From assembly GCA_964502145.1 (NCBI GenBank), contig CAZCVI010000122.1:1-17277 (forward strand): 17,277 bases of DNA, written 5' to 3'. The translations under genes and the position numbers were made by a program. The notes under the pieces are model-generated. The model did no database searches. It had not been told where the DNA came from and saw nothing but the letters and a program-made list of their open reading frames with translations. Each line of letters starts with the position of its first letter. Positions within the stretch are counted from its first letter, which is position 1. This document shows, in pieces, positions 8,096 through 14,432 of this stretch. The stretch is from CAZCVI01 sp964502145 (GTDB lineage Bacteria > Acidobacteriota > Aminicenantia > UBA2199).

Positions 8096-8216
8096 CTAAC
8101 CCAGTCATTCTTGCAAAAATAGATTTGTATTCAATGGCTACTATTACTGGAGCAACAACTATAAAAAAAGTCACTTATAAACTACCTCCAAGTCACTTTG
8201 ATCATTCATGGTTGCG

Positions 8217-8245
8217 ATTATAATTAGAATTGAAATGCTTGTCAA
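8217..8245 (-). promoter_or_regulatory. Perfect-consensus sigma70 promoter for the M4 protease
   Basis: The minus strand reads TTGACA (8245-8240), a 17-bp spacer, then TATAAT (8222-8217). Both boxes match the consensus exactly. Transcription would begin near 8210, giving a leader of about 178 nt. A 12-codon frame starts at ATG 8209, at or within a base or two of the expected +1, and ends at 8171. Confidence 0.75.
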
Positions 8246-8301
8246 TACTCCAAAAGTTGTATTTTTGAAATAAAAAAAATATTTTTATTTCGTATTGTTT
8301 T

Positions 8302-8358
8302 GTACAACTAAAGTTTTAGCATATGAATTGGGTATATTTTCGTACAACTAAAGTTTTA
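8302..8358. repeat. Twin 17-nt direct repeats upstream of the M4 promoter
   Basis: GTACAACTAAAGTTTTA occurs exactly at 8302-8318 and 8342-8358, 40 nt start to start (about four helical turns, so on the same DNA face). The repeats lie 57-113 nt upstream of the minus-strand -35 box, a usual place for activator sites. The flanks of 8246-8301 are very AT-rich. Confidence 0.75.
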
Positions 8359-8477
8359 CGCGAACAATTTAGCCGTATTTTGTCTCTACTGGGAGTATAC
8401 AACCCTCCAAAAAAAAAGAAAATGATCGCTACCCATTTTTGCATAGTAATTTGTCTTTCCCCGGGTTTATAAGAAGA

Positions 8478-8513
8478 CCACAGATTACACAGATTAAAAT
8501 GATTATACTGATT
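8478..8513. repeat. Half-element of four 9-bp units (CACAGATT type)
   Basis: Four consecutive 9-bp units are CCACAGATT, ACACAGATT, AAAATGATT and ATACTGATT, decaying to the right. No mirrored arm was found nearby. It resembles one arm of the hairpin elements seen elsewhere in the window and lies 39 nt from the end of the VirK-like gene. Confidence 0.65.
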
Positions 8514-8551
8514 AAAAGGGATGGGCTAATATTTTTGCGGCGCGTTGACGT

Positions 8552-9049
8552 TCAACGGTTCACATAAAAATATGCGCCGCCGTTGTTTTTACCATCGTTG
8601 ATGACTGTATAAAAGCTTTCGTCCATCTTCACTTCGTTCGTATTGGGCGCCAAGTATTTGGCGATGATGCGCACCGTGTTGTCATCATAAATCCTGACCT
8701 TCACATAATTATTTACAAAGTCGTATGTCACATGGTCGATCAATACCTTTTCGGAAAATGCGATAAACGCCTTTTTATTGCGTATCGAATTGGTGGCAAA
8801 ATACTCGAAAGTAACCAATTCCATGCCCCCAATCGCATCTGGCACTTTTTCCTTTTCCACTTCCTCGTTTTCATTGATCAACTTGCACAGTTTGTAATGA
8901 AACACAGCTTTGACTGTGTACCCGGCCTTGAGAGTCTCAAGTACCTCGGTAAAATGCTTCAACTGCACCATTTCCGCGGAAACACTGCCCACGGTGAAAT
9001 AAAATGCCAAAAAAACCGCTATCCCGATTGCCATAAAATGTCTCTTCAT
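8552..9049 (-). CDS. VirK-family secreted protein
   Basis: A 165-residue exported protein with a clear signal peptide (residues 1-25, cleavage after VSA). The mature part follows the VirK pattern as I know it: an opening helix with LKAGYTVKAVFHYKLC (single conserved-type cysteine C55), a GGMELVTFEYF strand, IAFSEKVLI, VRIYDDNTVRIIAKYL, and a closing GGAYFYV. VirK proteins are small periplasmic or secreted proteins known from Agrobacterium and other bacteria, and their biochemical role is unclear. The start has GAGG upstream on the minus strand. It appears to be a single-gene unit. A GCGGCGC/GCGCCGC repeat (8537-8543 and 8574-8580) brackets the stop codon. The family call is from pattern memory only. 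Confidence 0.72.
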   Translation of the reverse strand: MKRHFMAIGIAVFLAFYFTVGSVSAEMVQLKHFTEVLETLKAGYTVKAVFHYKLCKLINENEEVEKEKVPDAIGGMELVTFEYFATNSIRNKKAFIAFSEKVLIDHVTYDFVNNYVKVRIYDDNTVRIIAKYLAPNTNEVKMDESFYTVINDGKNNGGAYFYVNR

Positions 9050-9092
9050 GTCTACCTCTTCCTATTTATTTTTATTGATGGGTCAAAAAGAA

Positions 9093-9121
9093 ATAGTACA
9101 CTATTGCTGAAAAAAAGTAAA
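9093..9121 (-). promoter_or_regulatory. Weak promoter for the VirK-like gene
   Basis: The minus strand reads TTTACT (9121-9116), a 17-bp spacer, then TACTAT (9098-9093), giving a leader of about 40 nt. Spacing is ideal and both boxes are partial matches. Confidence 0.4.
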
Positions 9122-9180
9122 CCCAAAACCGCACCCTGAATTCATCGCCAATTCTATTTAACCATGACGTTCCTTTTGGC

Positions 9181-9209
9181 TTGACTTATTTTTTGAAACC
9201 ATCTATAAT
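9181..9209 (+). promoter_or_regulatory. Near-consensus sigma70 promoter for the GHKL ATPase unit
   Basis: TTGACT (9181-9186), a 17-bp spacer, then a perfect TATAAT (9204-9209). The message would start near 9216 and include the small frame at 9236-9304 before the ATPase gene. It diverges from the weak promoter at 9093-9121. Confidence 0.75.
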
Positions 9210-9235
9210 TTTCCTATGATAAAAAGAAGGTGTGA

Positions 9236-9304
9236 ATGTCAACTATTGTCGCGGCGATTTTAATACTCTTCCTCCAAATTGAAAACGGTAAGATTAAAGC
9301 ATGA
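9236..9304 (+). CDS. Possible 22-residue membrane peptide
   Basis: An ATG at 9236 preceded by AGAAGG (9225-9230) at good spacing opens a 22-codon frame. It begins MSTIVAAILILFLQI and ends in a short polar tail (ENGKIKA). Residues 4-13 are strongly hydrophobic, as in a single membrane segment. It lies about 20 nt after the expected transcription start and 31 nt before the ATPase start. It may be a real small protein, a translated leader, or chance. Confidence 0.4.
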   Translation: MSTIVAAILILFLQIENGKIKA

Positions 9305-9335
9305 TCACAGGAAATAAACTTAAGGAGTTATATCA

Positions 9336-11387
9336 ATGAGTATGGATACCAATTTACCCGGTCGTTTACGTAATACAAACCTGAAGAGCAGCCAAGGTCT
9401 GATGCCGCTTTTTGAGGCTGTAATCAATTCTATCCATTCTATTGAAGAGGCTGGCCTAAGCTCCTCTGAAGGAAGAATCATTATCGAAATTCTCAGAAGT
9501 AAGCAGATGGTATTTGATTTTAATGCCGGGCAGAAGAAACCTGGTCCTGATGCATGTGGTGACATTGATGGTTTCAAAATCACAGATAATGGTATTGGTT
9601 TTACAGAAGAGAATATGATATCTTTTCAGACGCTGGATAGTGACCACAAAAAAGAGAAGGGATGCCGTGGCGTTGGACGTCTTTATTGGTTGAAAGCTTT
9701 CGAAAAGGCGAATATATCCAGTGTCTTTAAGGATAATAACCATGACTTGCAAAACCTGACATTTTCCTTCGATAAATCTACCGGGGTCAGTTCACCCATT
9801 GTTACCCCAATAACTCATGGACAACCAAAAGAAACCATCGTGCATCTGGACGGTTTTGGTGGACGGTACCAAAAAACAACTCGAAAAACCGCTGCCGTGA
9901 TCGCGGATAGCCTGTTTGAACACTGTTTGTGGTATTTCGTTCGCCCGGGTGGAGCTCCTACAATCACTATTGTTGACGAGAGTGCAACCATTGATCTTGC
10001 CAATGTTTTTGACGAGCATATGCTTTCAGATGCATATCCAGAATCTATCCCCATTAATAATATCAGCTTTGATCTGATCCATGTAAAGCTGCGCAGGCAC
10101 TCGTCACAATCCCATGTTATTGCCTATTGTGCTGCCAGCAGGGTAGTCAAGACAGACAATATAAAAGGGAAAATCCCTGGACTCTATGGAAAAATTAAGG
10201 ACGAAAAAGGTGATTTTATTTATGCCTGTTATGTAAGTTCATCCTATTTAGACGAAAGGGTACATTCCGAACGTACCGATTTTAATATTGAAGAAGATTT
10301 GGGTAATCTGCTTTCCGAATCGGAGATTTCATTTAAAGATATCAGGAAGTCCGTAATGGAAAGAGCCAGCATATACCTCAGTGCCTTTTTGGCAGAAAAC
10401 AAGGAAGCGGGCCGGAACCGTGTTGAAAATTTTGTTTCACAAAAAGCACCGCGGTATAGACCCATACTGGCAAGAATCACCGCTGAAAATTTAAGTATCG
10501 ACCCCAGTATGTTGGATAAAGATTTGGAACTGACCTTGCATAAACTATTGGCAGAGATAGAAAATAAACTTCTGGCGGATGGTCATGATATCATGAATCC
10601 CAAAGCCAGTGAAGAGCCGGAAGATTATCTGAAAAGACTTCAGACTTATTTGGATACGGCAGAGGATCTTAAAAAATCAGACTTGGCCAATTATGTTTTT
10701 CACAGAAAAGTGATCCTTGATTTGCTGGGAAAAGCAATTGAGCGGCAGGGGGATGGAAAATATGTACGTGAGGACTTGATTCATTCTCTTATTATGCCCA
10801 TGGGCAAAGATTCCAATCAGGTGTCCCTTGATAGTTGCAATCTCTGGTTACTGGACGAGCGGTTGGCATTCCATAATTTTTTGGCCTCTGATAAACCACT
10901 TTCTGCCATGCCGATCACCGGGTCCAATGAAACAAAAGAGCCAGATATTTGTGCTTTGAATATTTTTGATAATCCCATACTGGCAGCAGAAAGTTCAAAA
11001 TTTCCGCTGGCTTCAATAGTGGTGGTGGAAATCAAGCGCCCCATGCGAAATGATGCCCAAGAAGGGGAAGACAAGAATCCAATCGAACAAGCGCATGGGT
11101 ATCTGGATAGAATTCGCAAGGGGCGGGTAAAAACGGCTCAAGGAAGACCAATTCCAGCGTCAGAAAGAATCCCTGGATTCTGTTTTATTATCTGTGATCT
11201 TACACCTACCATGGTAAATCGTTGTCGGAACGCGAGTTTGAATGTTACCAGTGATGGTATGGGGTATTTTGGATATAACCCTAATTATAGTGTCTATACA
11301 GAGGTCATCTCATTTGACCGTTTGGTGAATGCAGCAAAAGAAAGAAATAGAGCATTCTTTGATAAACTGGGATTGCCCACGACTTAA
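9336..11387 (+). CDS. GHKL (HSP90-like) ATPase with PD-(D/E)XK-like C-terminal region
   Basis: A 683-residue protein. The N-terminal GHKL fold shows the N-box E27-x3-N31 (EAVINS), the G1 box D84NGIGF, and a GxGxG-like loop CRGVGR (112-115) followed by LYWLKAF, as in MORC/MutL/HSP90 ATPases. The middle (about 200-480) includes a helical region. The C-terminal part has DER at 507-509, PDI (D537) and VVVEIKRP (E565, K567). This spacing resembles the D...(D/E)xK active site of restriction-type nucleases. The ATG has AAGGAG at 9322-9327. It has its own promoter and no methyltransferase neighbour. Paired ATPase and nuclease parts suggest a single-gene defence or DNA-processing protein, but this is inferred. 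Confidence 0.82.
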   Translation: MSMDTNLPGRLRNTNLKSSQGLMPLFEAVINSIHSIEEAGLSSSEGRIIIEILRSKQMVFDFNAGQKKPGPDACGDIDGFKITDNGIGFTEENMISFQTLDSDHKKEKGCRGVGRLYWLKAFEKANISSVFKDNNHDLQNLTFSFDKSTGVSSPIVTPITHGQPKETIVHLDGFGGRYQKTTRKTAAVIADSLFEHCLWYFVRPGGAPTITIVDESATIDLANVFDEHMLSDAYPESIPINNISFDLIHVKLRRHSSQSHVIAYCAASRVVKTDNIKGKIPGLYGKIKDEKGDFIYACYVSSSYLDERVHSERTDFNIEEDLGNLLSESEISFKDIRKSVMERASIYLSAFLAENKEAGRNRVENFVSQKAPRYRPILARITAENLSIDPSMLDKDLELTLHKLLAEIENKLLADGHDIMNPKASEEPEDYLKRLQTYLDTAEDLKKSDLANYVFHRKVILDLLGKAIERQGDGKYVREDLIHSLIMPMGKDSNQVSLDSCNLWLLDERLAFHNFLASDKPLSAMPITGSNETKEPDICALNIFDNPILAAESSKFPLASIVVVEIKRPMRNDAQEGEDKNPIEQAHGYLDRIRKGRVKTAQGRPIPASERIPGFCFIICDLTPTMVNRCRNASLNVTSDGMGYFGYNPNYSVYTEVISFDRLVNAAKERNRAFFDKLGLPTT

Positions 11388-11443
11388 TCAAATTCCCAGC
11401 GCTAGCCGCAAACATATGGAGCGCGTAGGTTGCAGCATTGTAG

Positions 11444-11463
11444 GGGTTCAAAATTTTGAACCC
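11444..11463. repeat. Perfect 20-nt palindrome after the GHKL ATPase gene
   Basis: GGGTTCAAAA and its exact mirror form a 20-nt perfect palindrome 57 nt after the ATPase stop codon. There is no following T run on either strand, so it is a poor intrinsic terminator. It may be a protein site or the core of a dispersed repeat. Confidence 0.7.
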
Positions 11464-11635
11464 AATCTCAACCAAATTCTTCCAATTACAACCAGCCCCC
11501 CAATTATATCCAGAACCCGTGGATGGATTTTGCGTCAGGTTGGGCGAATGAAAAAATTACCACGTTCTGGGGGTCGGCTTAAGTCCGCTTTAACAATTAT
11601 GTTCTAAAATATCCAAAAAAATGCATCGTCCAGAA

Positions 11636-11664
11636 TTGACATTCCCATTGATTCTCTTTATAAT
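11636..11664 (+). promoter_or_regulatory. Perfect-consensus sigma70 promoter with no obvious gene
   Basis: TTGACA (11636-11641), a 17-bp spacer, then TATAAT (11659-11664), both exact. No conventional plus-strand gene follows for more than 1.2 kb. Downstream are a 13-codon frame (ATG at 11673) and a strong hairpin at 11750-11788. Confidence 0.65.
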
Positions 11665-11749
11665 CATTTTATATGGAATATTTTGGAAAACTTATATTTT
11701 TACAATTTGTGTGAGCACAGACGGGGCAATTTTGGTGAGCGCTATAGTC

Positions 11750-11788
11750 CAGGTCAGACTCTAAGCTATCGGCTTATAGTCTGACCTG
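11750..11788. ncRNA. Strong hairpin, possible small RNA end or REP-like repeat
   Basis: CAGGTCAGACTCTAAGC and GCTTATAGTCTGACCTG form a 17-bp stem with one mismatch and a 5-nt loop (TATCG). With the promoter at 11636-11664 it would give a transcript of about 120 nt. The T-rich stretch (11801-11809) starts too far away for a classic terminator. A REP/BIME-like dispersed hairpin is an equal possibility. Confidence 0.4.
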
Positions 11789-11817
11789 TTAAAGATGAAA
11801 TTTTTATTTCTTAAGGA

Positions 11818-12255
11818 TTATTCTAATCCATTATCTCTAAATTTTCCAATCATTTTTCGAATCCAACCAAAGCTAAAGGATTTTACGCCATTGTCTGAAA
11901 TTAGCTTTATATCTTTGGGCATCAGGTAGTTAAAGTACACAGCAAATTTCATTTCGTGATTTTTAACCCATTTGCCATCGTAACTCACACTGAAATTGAC
12001 CACTAAATTATAGGTATATGAGTTGCTCTCGGCGTCATATCCTGTTGTCTCGCCATATGGACTGAAGCTTTCTAATTCTCCATCTTTAAAAGTAGAGAAG
12101 GGATGAGATATATCGAGAACAATCTTGCAGATGTTATCGACTTTTTGAGAGATTTTACTCTTTATGTCCTCCCAAGATGCGTATTTAAAACTGCTTATCA
12201 ACAACATAAGCACGACAAACGTTAATACTGATCTGTGTTTCTTCAAATGGTTCAT
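11818..12255 (-). CDS. Hypothetical exported protein of 145 residues
   Basis: The family was not recognised. The start chosen is ATG at 12255, because GGAG (12262-12265 complement) sits 6 nt before it; an upstream TTG at 12267 overlaps that site and is unlikely. Residues 1-25 (MNHLKKHRSVLTFVVLMLLISS) look like a signal peptide or membrane anchor. The mature part has a mid-region of alternating polar and aromatic residues (YTYNLVVNFSVSYDGKWV) suggesting a beta-sheet domain, and a basic C-terminus. It is isolated between AT-rich gaps. Probably real, given the ribosome site and signal peptide. Confidence 0.65.
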   Translation of the reverse strand: MNHLKKHRSVLTFVVLMLLISSFKYASWEDIKSKISQKVDNICKIVLDISHPFSTFKDGELESFSPYGETTGYDAESNSYTYNLVVNFSVSYDGKWVKNHEMKFAVYFNYLMPKDIKLISDNGVKSFSFGWIRKMIGKFRDNGLE

Positions 12256-12267
12256 ATTTTTCTCCAA

Positions 12268-12857
12268 TTTTTTATTTTGTGCTTTCTGTAAAAAGCTTCC
12301 GACATTGACACATTCAAGATCATTCTTTTATTTTCCATATTACGCATTCCTTATTCAGATATGTAATTCCTGAATTAGCCTCCATTGGCATAAGGGATCA
12401 TGATACCATGCAAATTTTGAAATGTAAATCATGAATCTTGTGCTTCAATTTGCCGTGAATTGTTGAATGCCTATAAATTAGTTCTTAACCCCATCACCTG
12501 TTGTTCGCCAACAATACGAAGGGTGAACTTCCGAGTCGATCAAAAAAATATGATTTCTTGGCAGTTTTAATTTATCTTTTGATAAGGAGCAGTTCTTAAG
12601 GAAAATATTATTTCAGAATTCGTTCTTGCACAGTATTGAGATATTGTTTTTTTTAATTTATTGATTATTCCGAATATTGCGATCATATAAGGCTAAAGAG
12701 GGAATCTCTAGGAAAAGATGAATCTCTATTATTTTTATTAATTTTTTTTTTTTGTACCTGTTCAAACTATAGGCAAGGAATCATATTCAGATCAGCATAG
12801 TCGAATGATGCAGGGTAAAAAAAAAGAAATTTAACCAATAAACACACCGCAAGCTGC
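12268..12857. other. AT-rich intergenic gap, nothing assignable
   Basis: About 590 bp of very AT-rich sequence with homopolymer runs. No supported coding frame, RNA gene or clear promoter was found. A short TTGTT-CGCC-AACAA hairpin occurs near 12500. Confidence 0.6.
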
Positions 12858-12908
12858 AACCACAAAAAGTAAAGTCTTTTTTTCGAGTATTTAGTGTGGC
12901 TCGTGGTT
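12858..12908. repeat. Degenerate palindromic element (AACCAC...GTGGTT)
   Basis: AACCACAAAAAGTAAAG at the left faces TTTAGTGTGGCTCGTGGTT at the right across a T-rich loop. The outer six bases pair perfectly and inner pairing is patchy. It resembles a decayed member of the 9-bp-unit hairpins seen elsewhere and directly precedes a broken gene. Confidence 0.4.
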
Positions 12909-12929
12909 AAAATAATATAAAGAGACTTC

Positions 12930-13453
12930 GTGGTGCGCACCCACAAACTGCGAGCAGCGCAAGCCTTTGCATGGCATAACAACGGCAATGCCGCTTTGAG
13001 ATTTGATGAAGAACTGCTGGAAGAGGAGAATCCACAAGGTGACGTAGCGGATATTTATAATACCTATACCATATATCTGGACATTGCTTTGGCTTTGCCC
13101 GTCAGCCTCACCGCTCTGGAAAAAATCCTGCACAAAGCCTGGGATTTTCTGAGCCATAGTGGCCACCTCTCCTGGCGGCACCAAATATTACTTATAGAGG
13201 CCGATTTACTTTCCCATCGCGGGTTATACACCGATGCCTTAAAAAAAACCCGCGAAAGCTGGAGCTGTTTTATTAATCAATTTCCTTATTATTTTAAAGA
13301 CTCCCATTTAAACCGACTGACCACCCAGTGTCTTGACCTGGAAGACGTGCCCACCGGATTGATACACTGTTGGAGTGCATCGTCAGACAGGAACAAATTG
13401 AGAAACGGTTAAAACGAATCCAGGTCATTGATAAGAAATTAATCGGGAATTGA
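12930..13453 (+). pseudogene. Frameshifted remnant of a helical-repeat (TPR-like) protein
   Basis: The first frame runs from a GTG at 12930 to 13412. It encodes paired amphipathic helices such as LTALEKILHKAWDFLSHSG and LIEADLLSHRGLYTDALKK, which look TPR-like. Its last residues (CWSASSDRNKLRNG) look non-native. A frame two bases over continues sensibly, LLECIVRQEQIEKRLKR, to a TGA at 13451-13453, so a frameshift probably lies near 13340-13370. The 5' end is also abrupt: an in-frame stop lies 12 nt upstream and the start lacks a good ribosome site. The fragment is therefore probably truncated at both levels. The parent family was not identified. Confidence 0.55.
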
Positions 13454-13538
13454 GCGAAAGGGAAAAATATTTTTTTTTATTGATTTTTAGGGTTTTTTGG
13501 ATTATTATTGAAGGGTAATAGCAAATATGGAGCTTAAT

Positions 13539-13754
13539 ATGGATGCAGTTGAAATAACATCTTTAAAGGACAGGCTGATTATCAACATCGATAAGTCTAT
13601 GTTCAGCAAAGAATACCTGGTTAATCTTTTGAACCGACTTCGCCTTGAAGAACTCGCTAAAAAAGCAGACTTCAATGAAAATGTCCTGAAGATTTCGGAT
13701 GAAATAAAATCCAATTGGTGGAAAGAGAACAAGGATCGGTTTTTAAATAAATAG
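13539..13754 (+). CDS. Antitoxin-like protein of a VapBC-type pair
   Basis: A 71-residue acidic-to-mixed protein directly upstream of a PIN-domain gene (7-nt gap). The start chosen is the ATG at 13539, because GGAG (13529-13532) lies 6 nt before it; an in-frame ATG at 13527 with AAGGG 11 nt upstream is the alternative. The sequence opens with strands (AVEITSLKDRLIINID). It continues as one long helix (KEYLVNLLNRLRLEELAKKADF) and ends in a lysine- and tryptophan-rich tail, as expected of an antitoxin whose C-terminus wraps the toxin. Its DNA-binding fold is not clear. Such antitoxins usually neutralise the toxin and repress their own operon. Confidence 0.7.
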   Translation: MDAVEITSLKDRLIINIDKSMFSKEYLVNLLNRLRLEELAKKADFNENVLKISDEIKSNWWKENKDRFLNK

Positions 13755-13761
13755 GTAAAGC

Positions 13762-14196
13762 GTGAGGATTGTTGTAGATTCCAACATTATCTTCTCAGCC
13801 CTGCTGACAAAAAACTCGTCAATTAGAAATATACTTTTCAGCAGAGATCACCTTTTTTTTTCACCCAACTTTGTTTTTGCAGAAATCTTTAAATACAAGG
13901 AAAAAATTTTCAAATGCTCTCGGTTAGATGAAATTGAATTATACGAATATCTGAATAGAATACTGGAAAATATTCAATTTGTCAAAGCTGAAGTGGTCTC
14001 CAATGAAAACTATACAGTAGCTTATGACATGTGTAGGGATATTGATGAGAAGGACTCCCCGTTTATTGCCTTGGCAATCGAAATCAATGCTTTTATATGG
14101 ACAGGTGATAAAAAACTGCGTGGTGGCTTGGAGAAGAAAGGATTTATACGATTTGTTGACCTTGAATTATTTGAGGAAAAAAAGAATTCCAGTTAG
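13762..14196 (+). CDS. PIN-domain ribonuclease toxin, VapC-like
   Basis: A 144-residue PIN domain. The metal-binding acidic residues are present: D6 (RIVVDSN), E41 (FVFAEIFKY), D98 (EKDSPFIALA; D95 nearby) and D116 (WTGDKKL). PIN toxins cut RNA, often tRNA or rRNA, when the partner antitoxin is lost. The start is GTG at 13762, 7 nt after the antitoxin stop codon, with only a weak GGTAAAG upstream; low toxin translation is normal in such operons. Length matches the family. All active-site residues are intact, so the toxin is probably functional. Confidence 0.88.
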   Translation: MRIVVDSNIIFSALLTKNSSIRNILFSRDHLFFSPNFVFAEIFKYKEKIFKCSRLDEIELYEYLNRILENIQFVKAEVVSNENYTVAYDMCRDIDEKDSPFIALAIEINAFIWTGDKKLRGGLEKKGFIRFVDLELFEEKKNSS

Positions 14197-14284
14197 CGGG
14201 TTGTCAATACTCAAAGAACAAAAAAATCATTTATAATGCTTCAGGCAATTTCTTCCTGGTTGTATTGAATGATGCCTTTGGCGA

Positions 14285-14337
14285 TCAGGGGGCTTTTTTG
14301 AAAAGACCGCCCCCTGAACCCCTGAAAAACTTTTTTT
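14285..14337 (+). terminator. Hairpin terminator between the toxin operon and clpB
   Basis: TCAGGGGGC (14285-14293) and GCCCCCTGA (14309-14317) form a perfect 9-bp stem. CTTTT and AAAAG can pair again inside the loop. A run of seven T follows at 14331-14337, some 13 nt after the stem. It would insulate clpB from the toxin operon. Confidence 0.5.
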
Positions 14338-14377
14338 ATATTGTTTGATGTATTGGTTTTAGAATATCGCCCCCCCT

Positions 14378-14406
14378 TTGCAAATCCTCTTTAATTTTGC
14401 TATAAT
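14378..14406 (+). promoter_or_regulatory. Sigma70-type promoter for clpB
   Basis: TTGCAA (14378-14383), 17-bp spacer, perfect TATAAT (14401-14406). No CIRCE inverted repeat or sigma32-type CCCCAT box was seen, so heat-shock control is not evident from this region. Confidence 0.5.
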
Positions 14407-14432
14407 ATCATTCACTAACGGAGGTAATAATC

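Noticed and set aside
8537..8580. Intrinsic terminator of the VirK-like gene (GCGGCGC/GCGCCGC)
   Set aside because: The loop is about 30 nt and the minus strand continues with A, not T, after the stem, so it lacks the terminator signature.
11329..11607. 92-residue plus-strand frame overlapping the ATPase 3' end
   Set aside because: It starts inside the ATPase gene in another frame, lacks a ribosome site, has no recognisable domain, and crosses the 20-nt palindrome.
12164..12373. 69-residue plus-strand frame
   Set aside because: It is antisense to the start of the exported-protein gene at 11818-12255, which has a ribosome site and a signal peptide.
12891..13184. 97-residue minus-strand frame
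   Set aside because: It is antisense to the helical-repeat remnant, whose plus-strand translation is far more protein-like.
13421..13430. GAATCCAGG as another end of the palindromic element family
   Set aside because: It is an isolated short match inside the remnant gene, with no 9-bp units or partner end nearby.
14371..14406. Heat-shock (sigma32) promoter for clpB from the run of C
   Set aside because: The C run lies upstream of the expected position and no CTTGAA box precedes it at the right distance; a sigma70 reading fits better.
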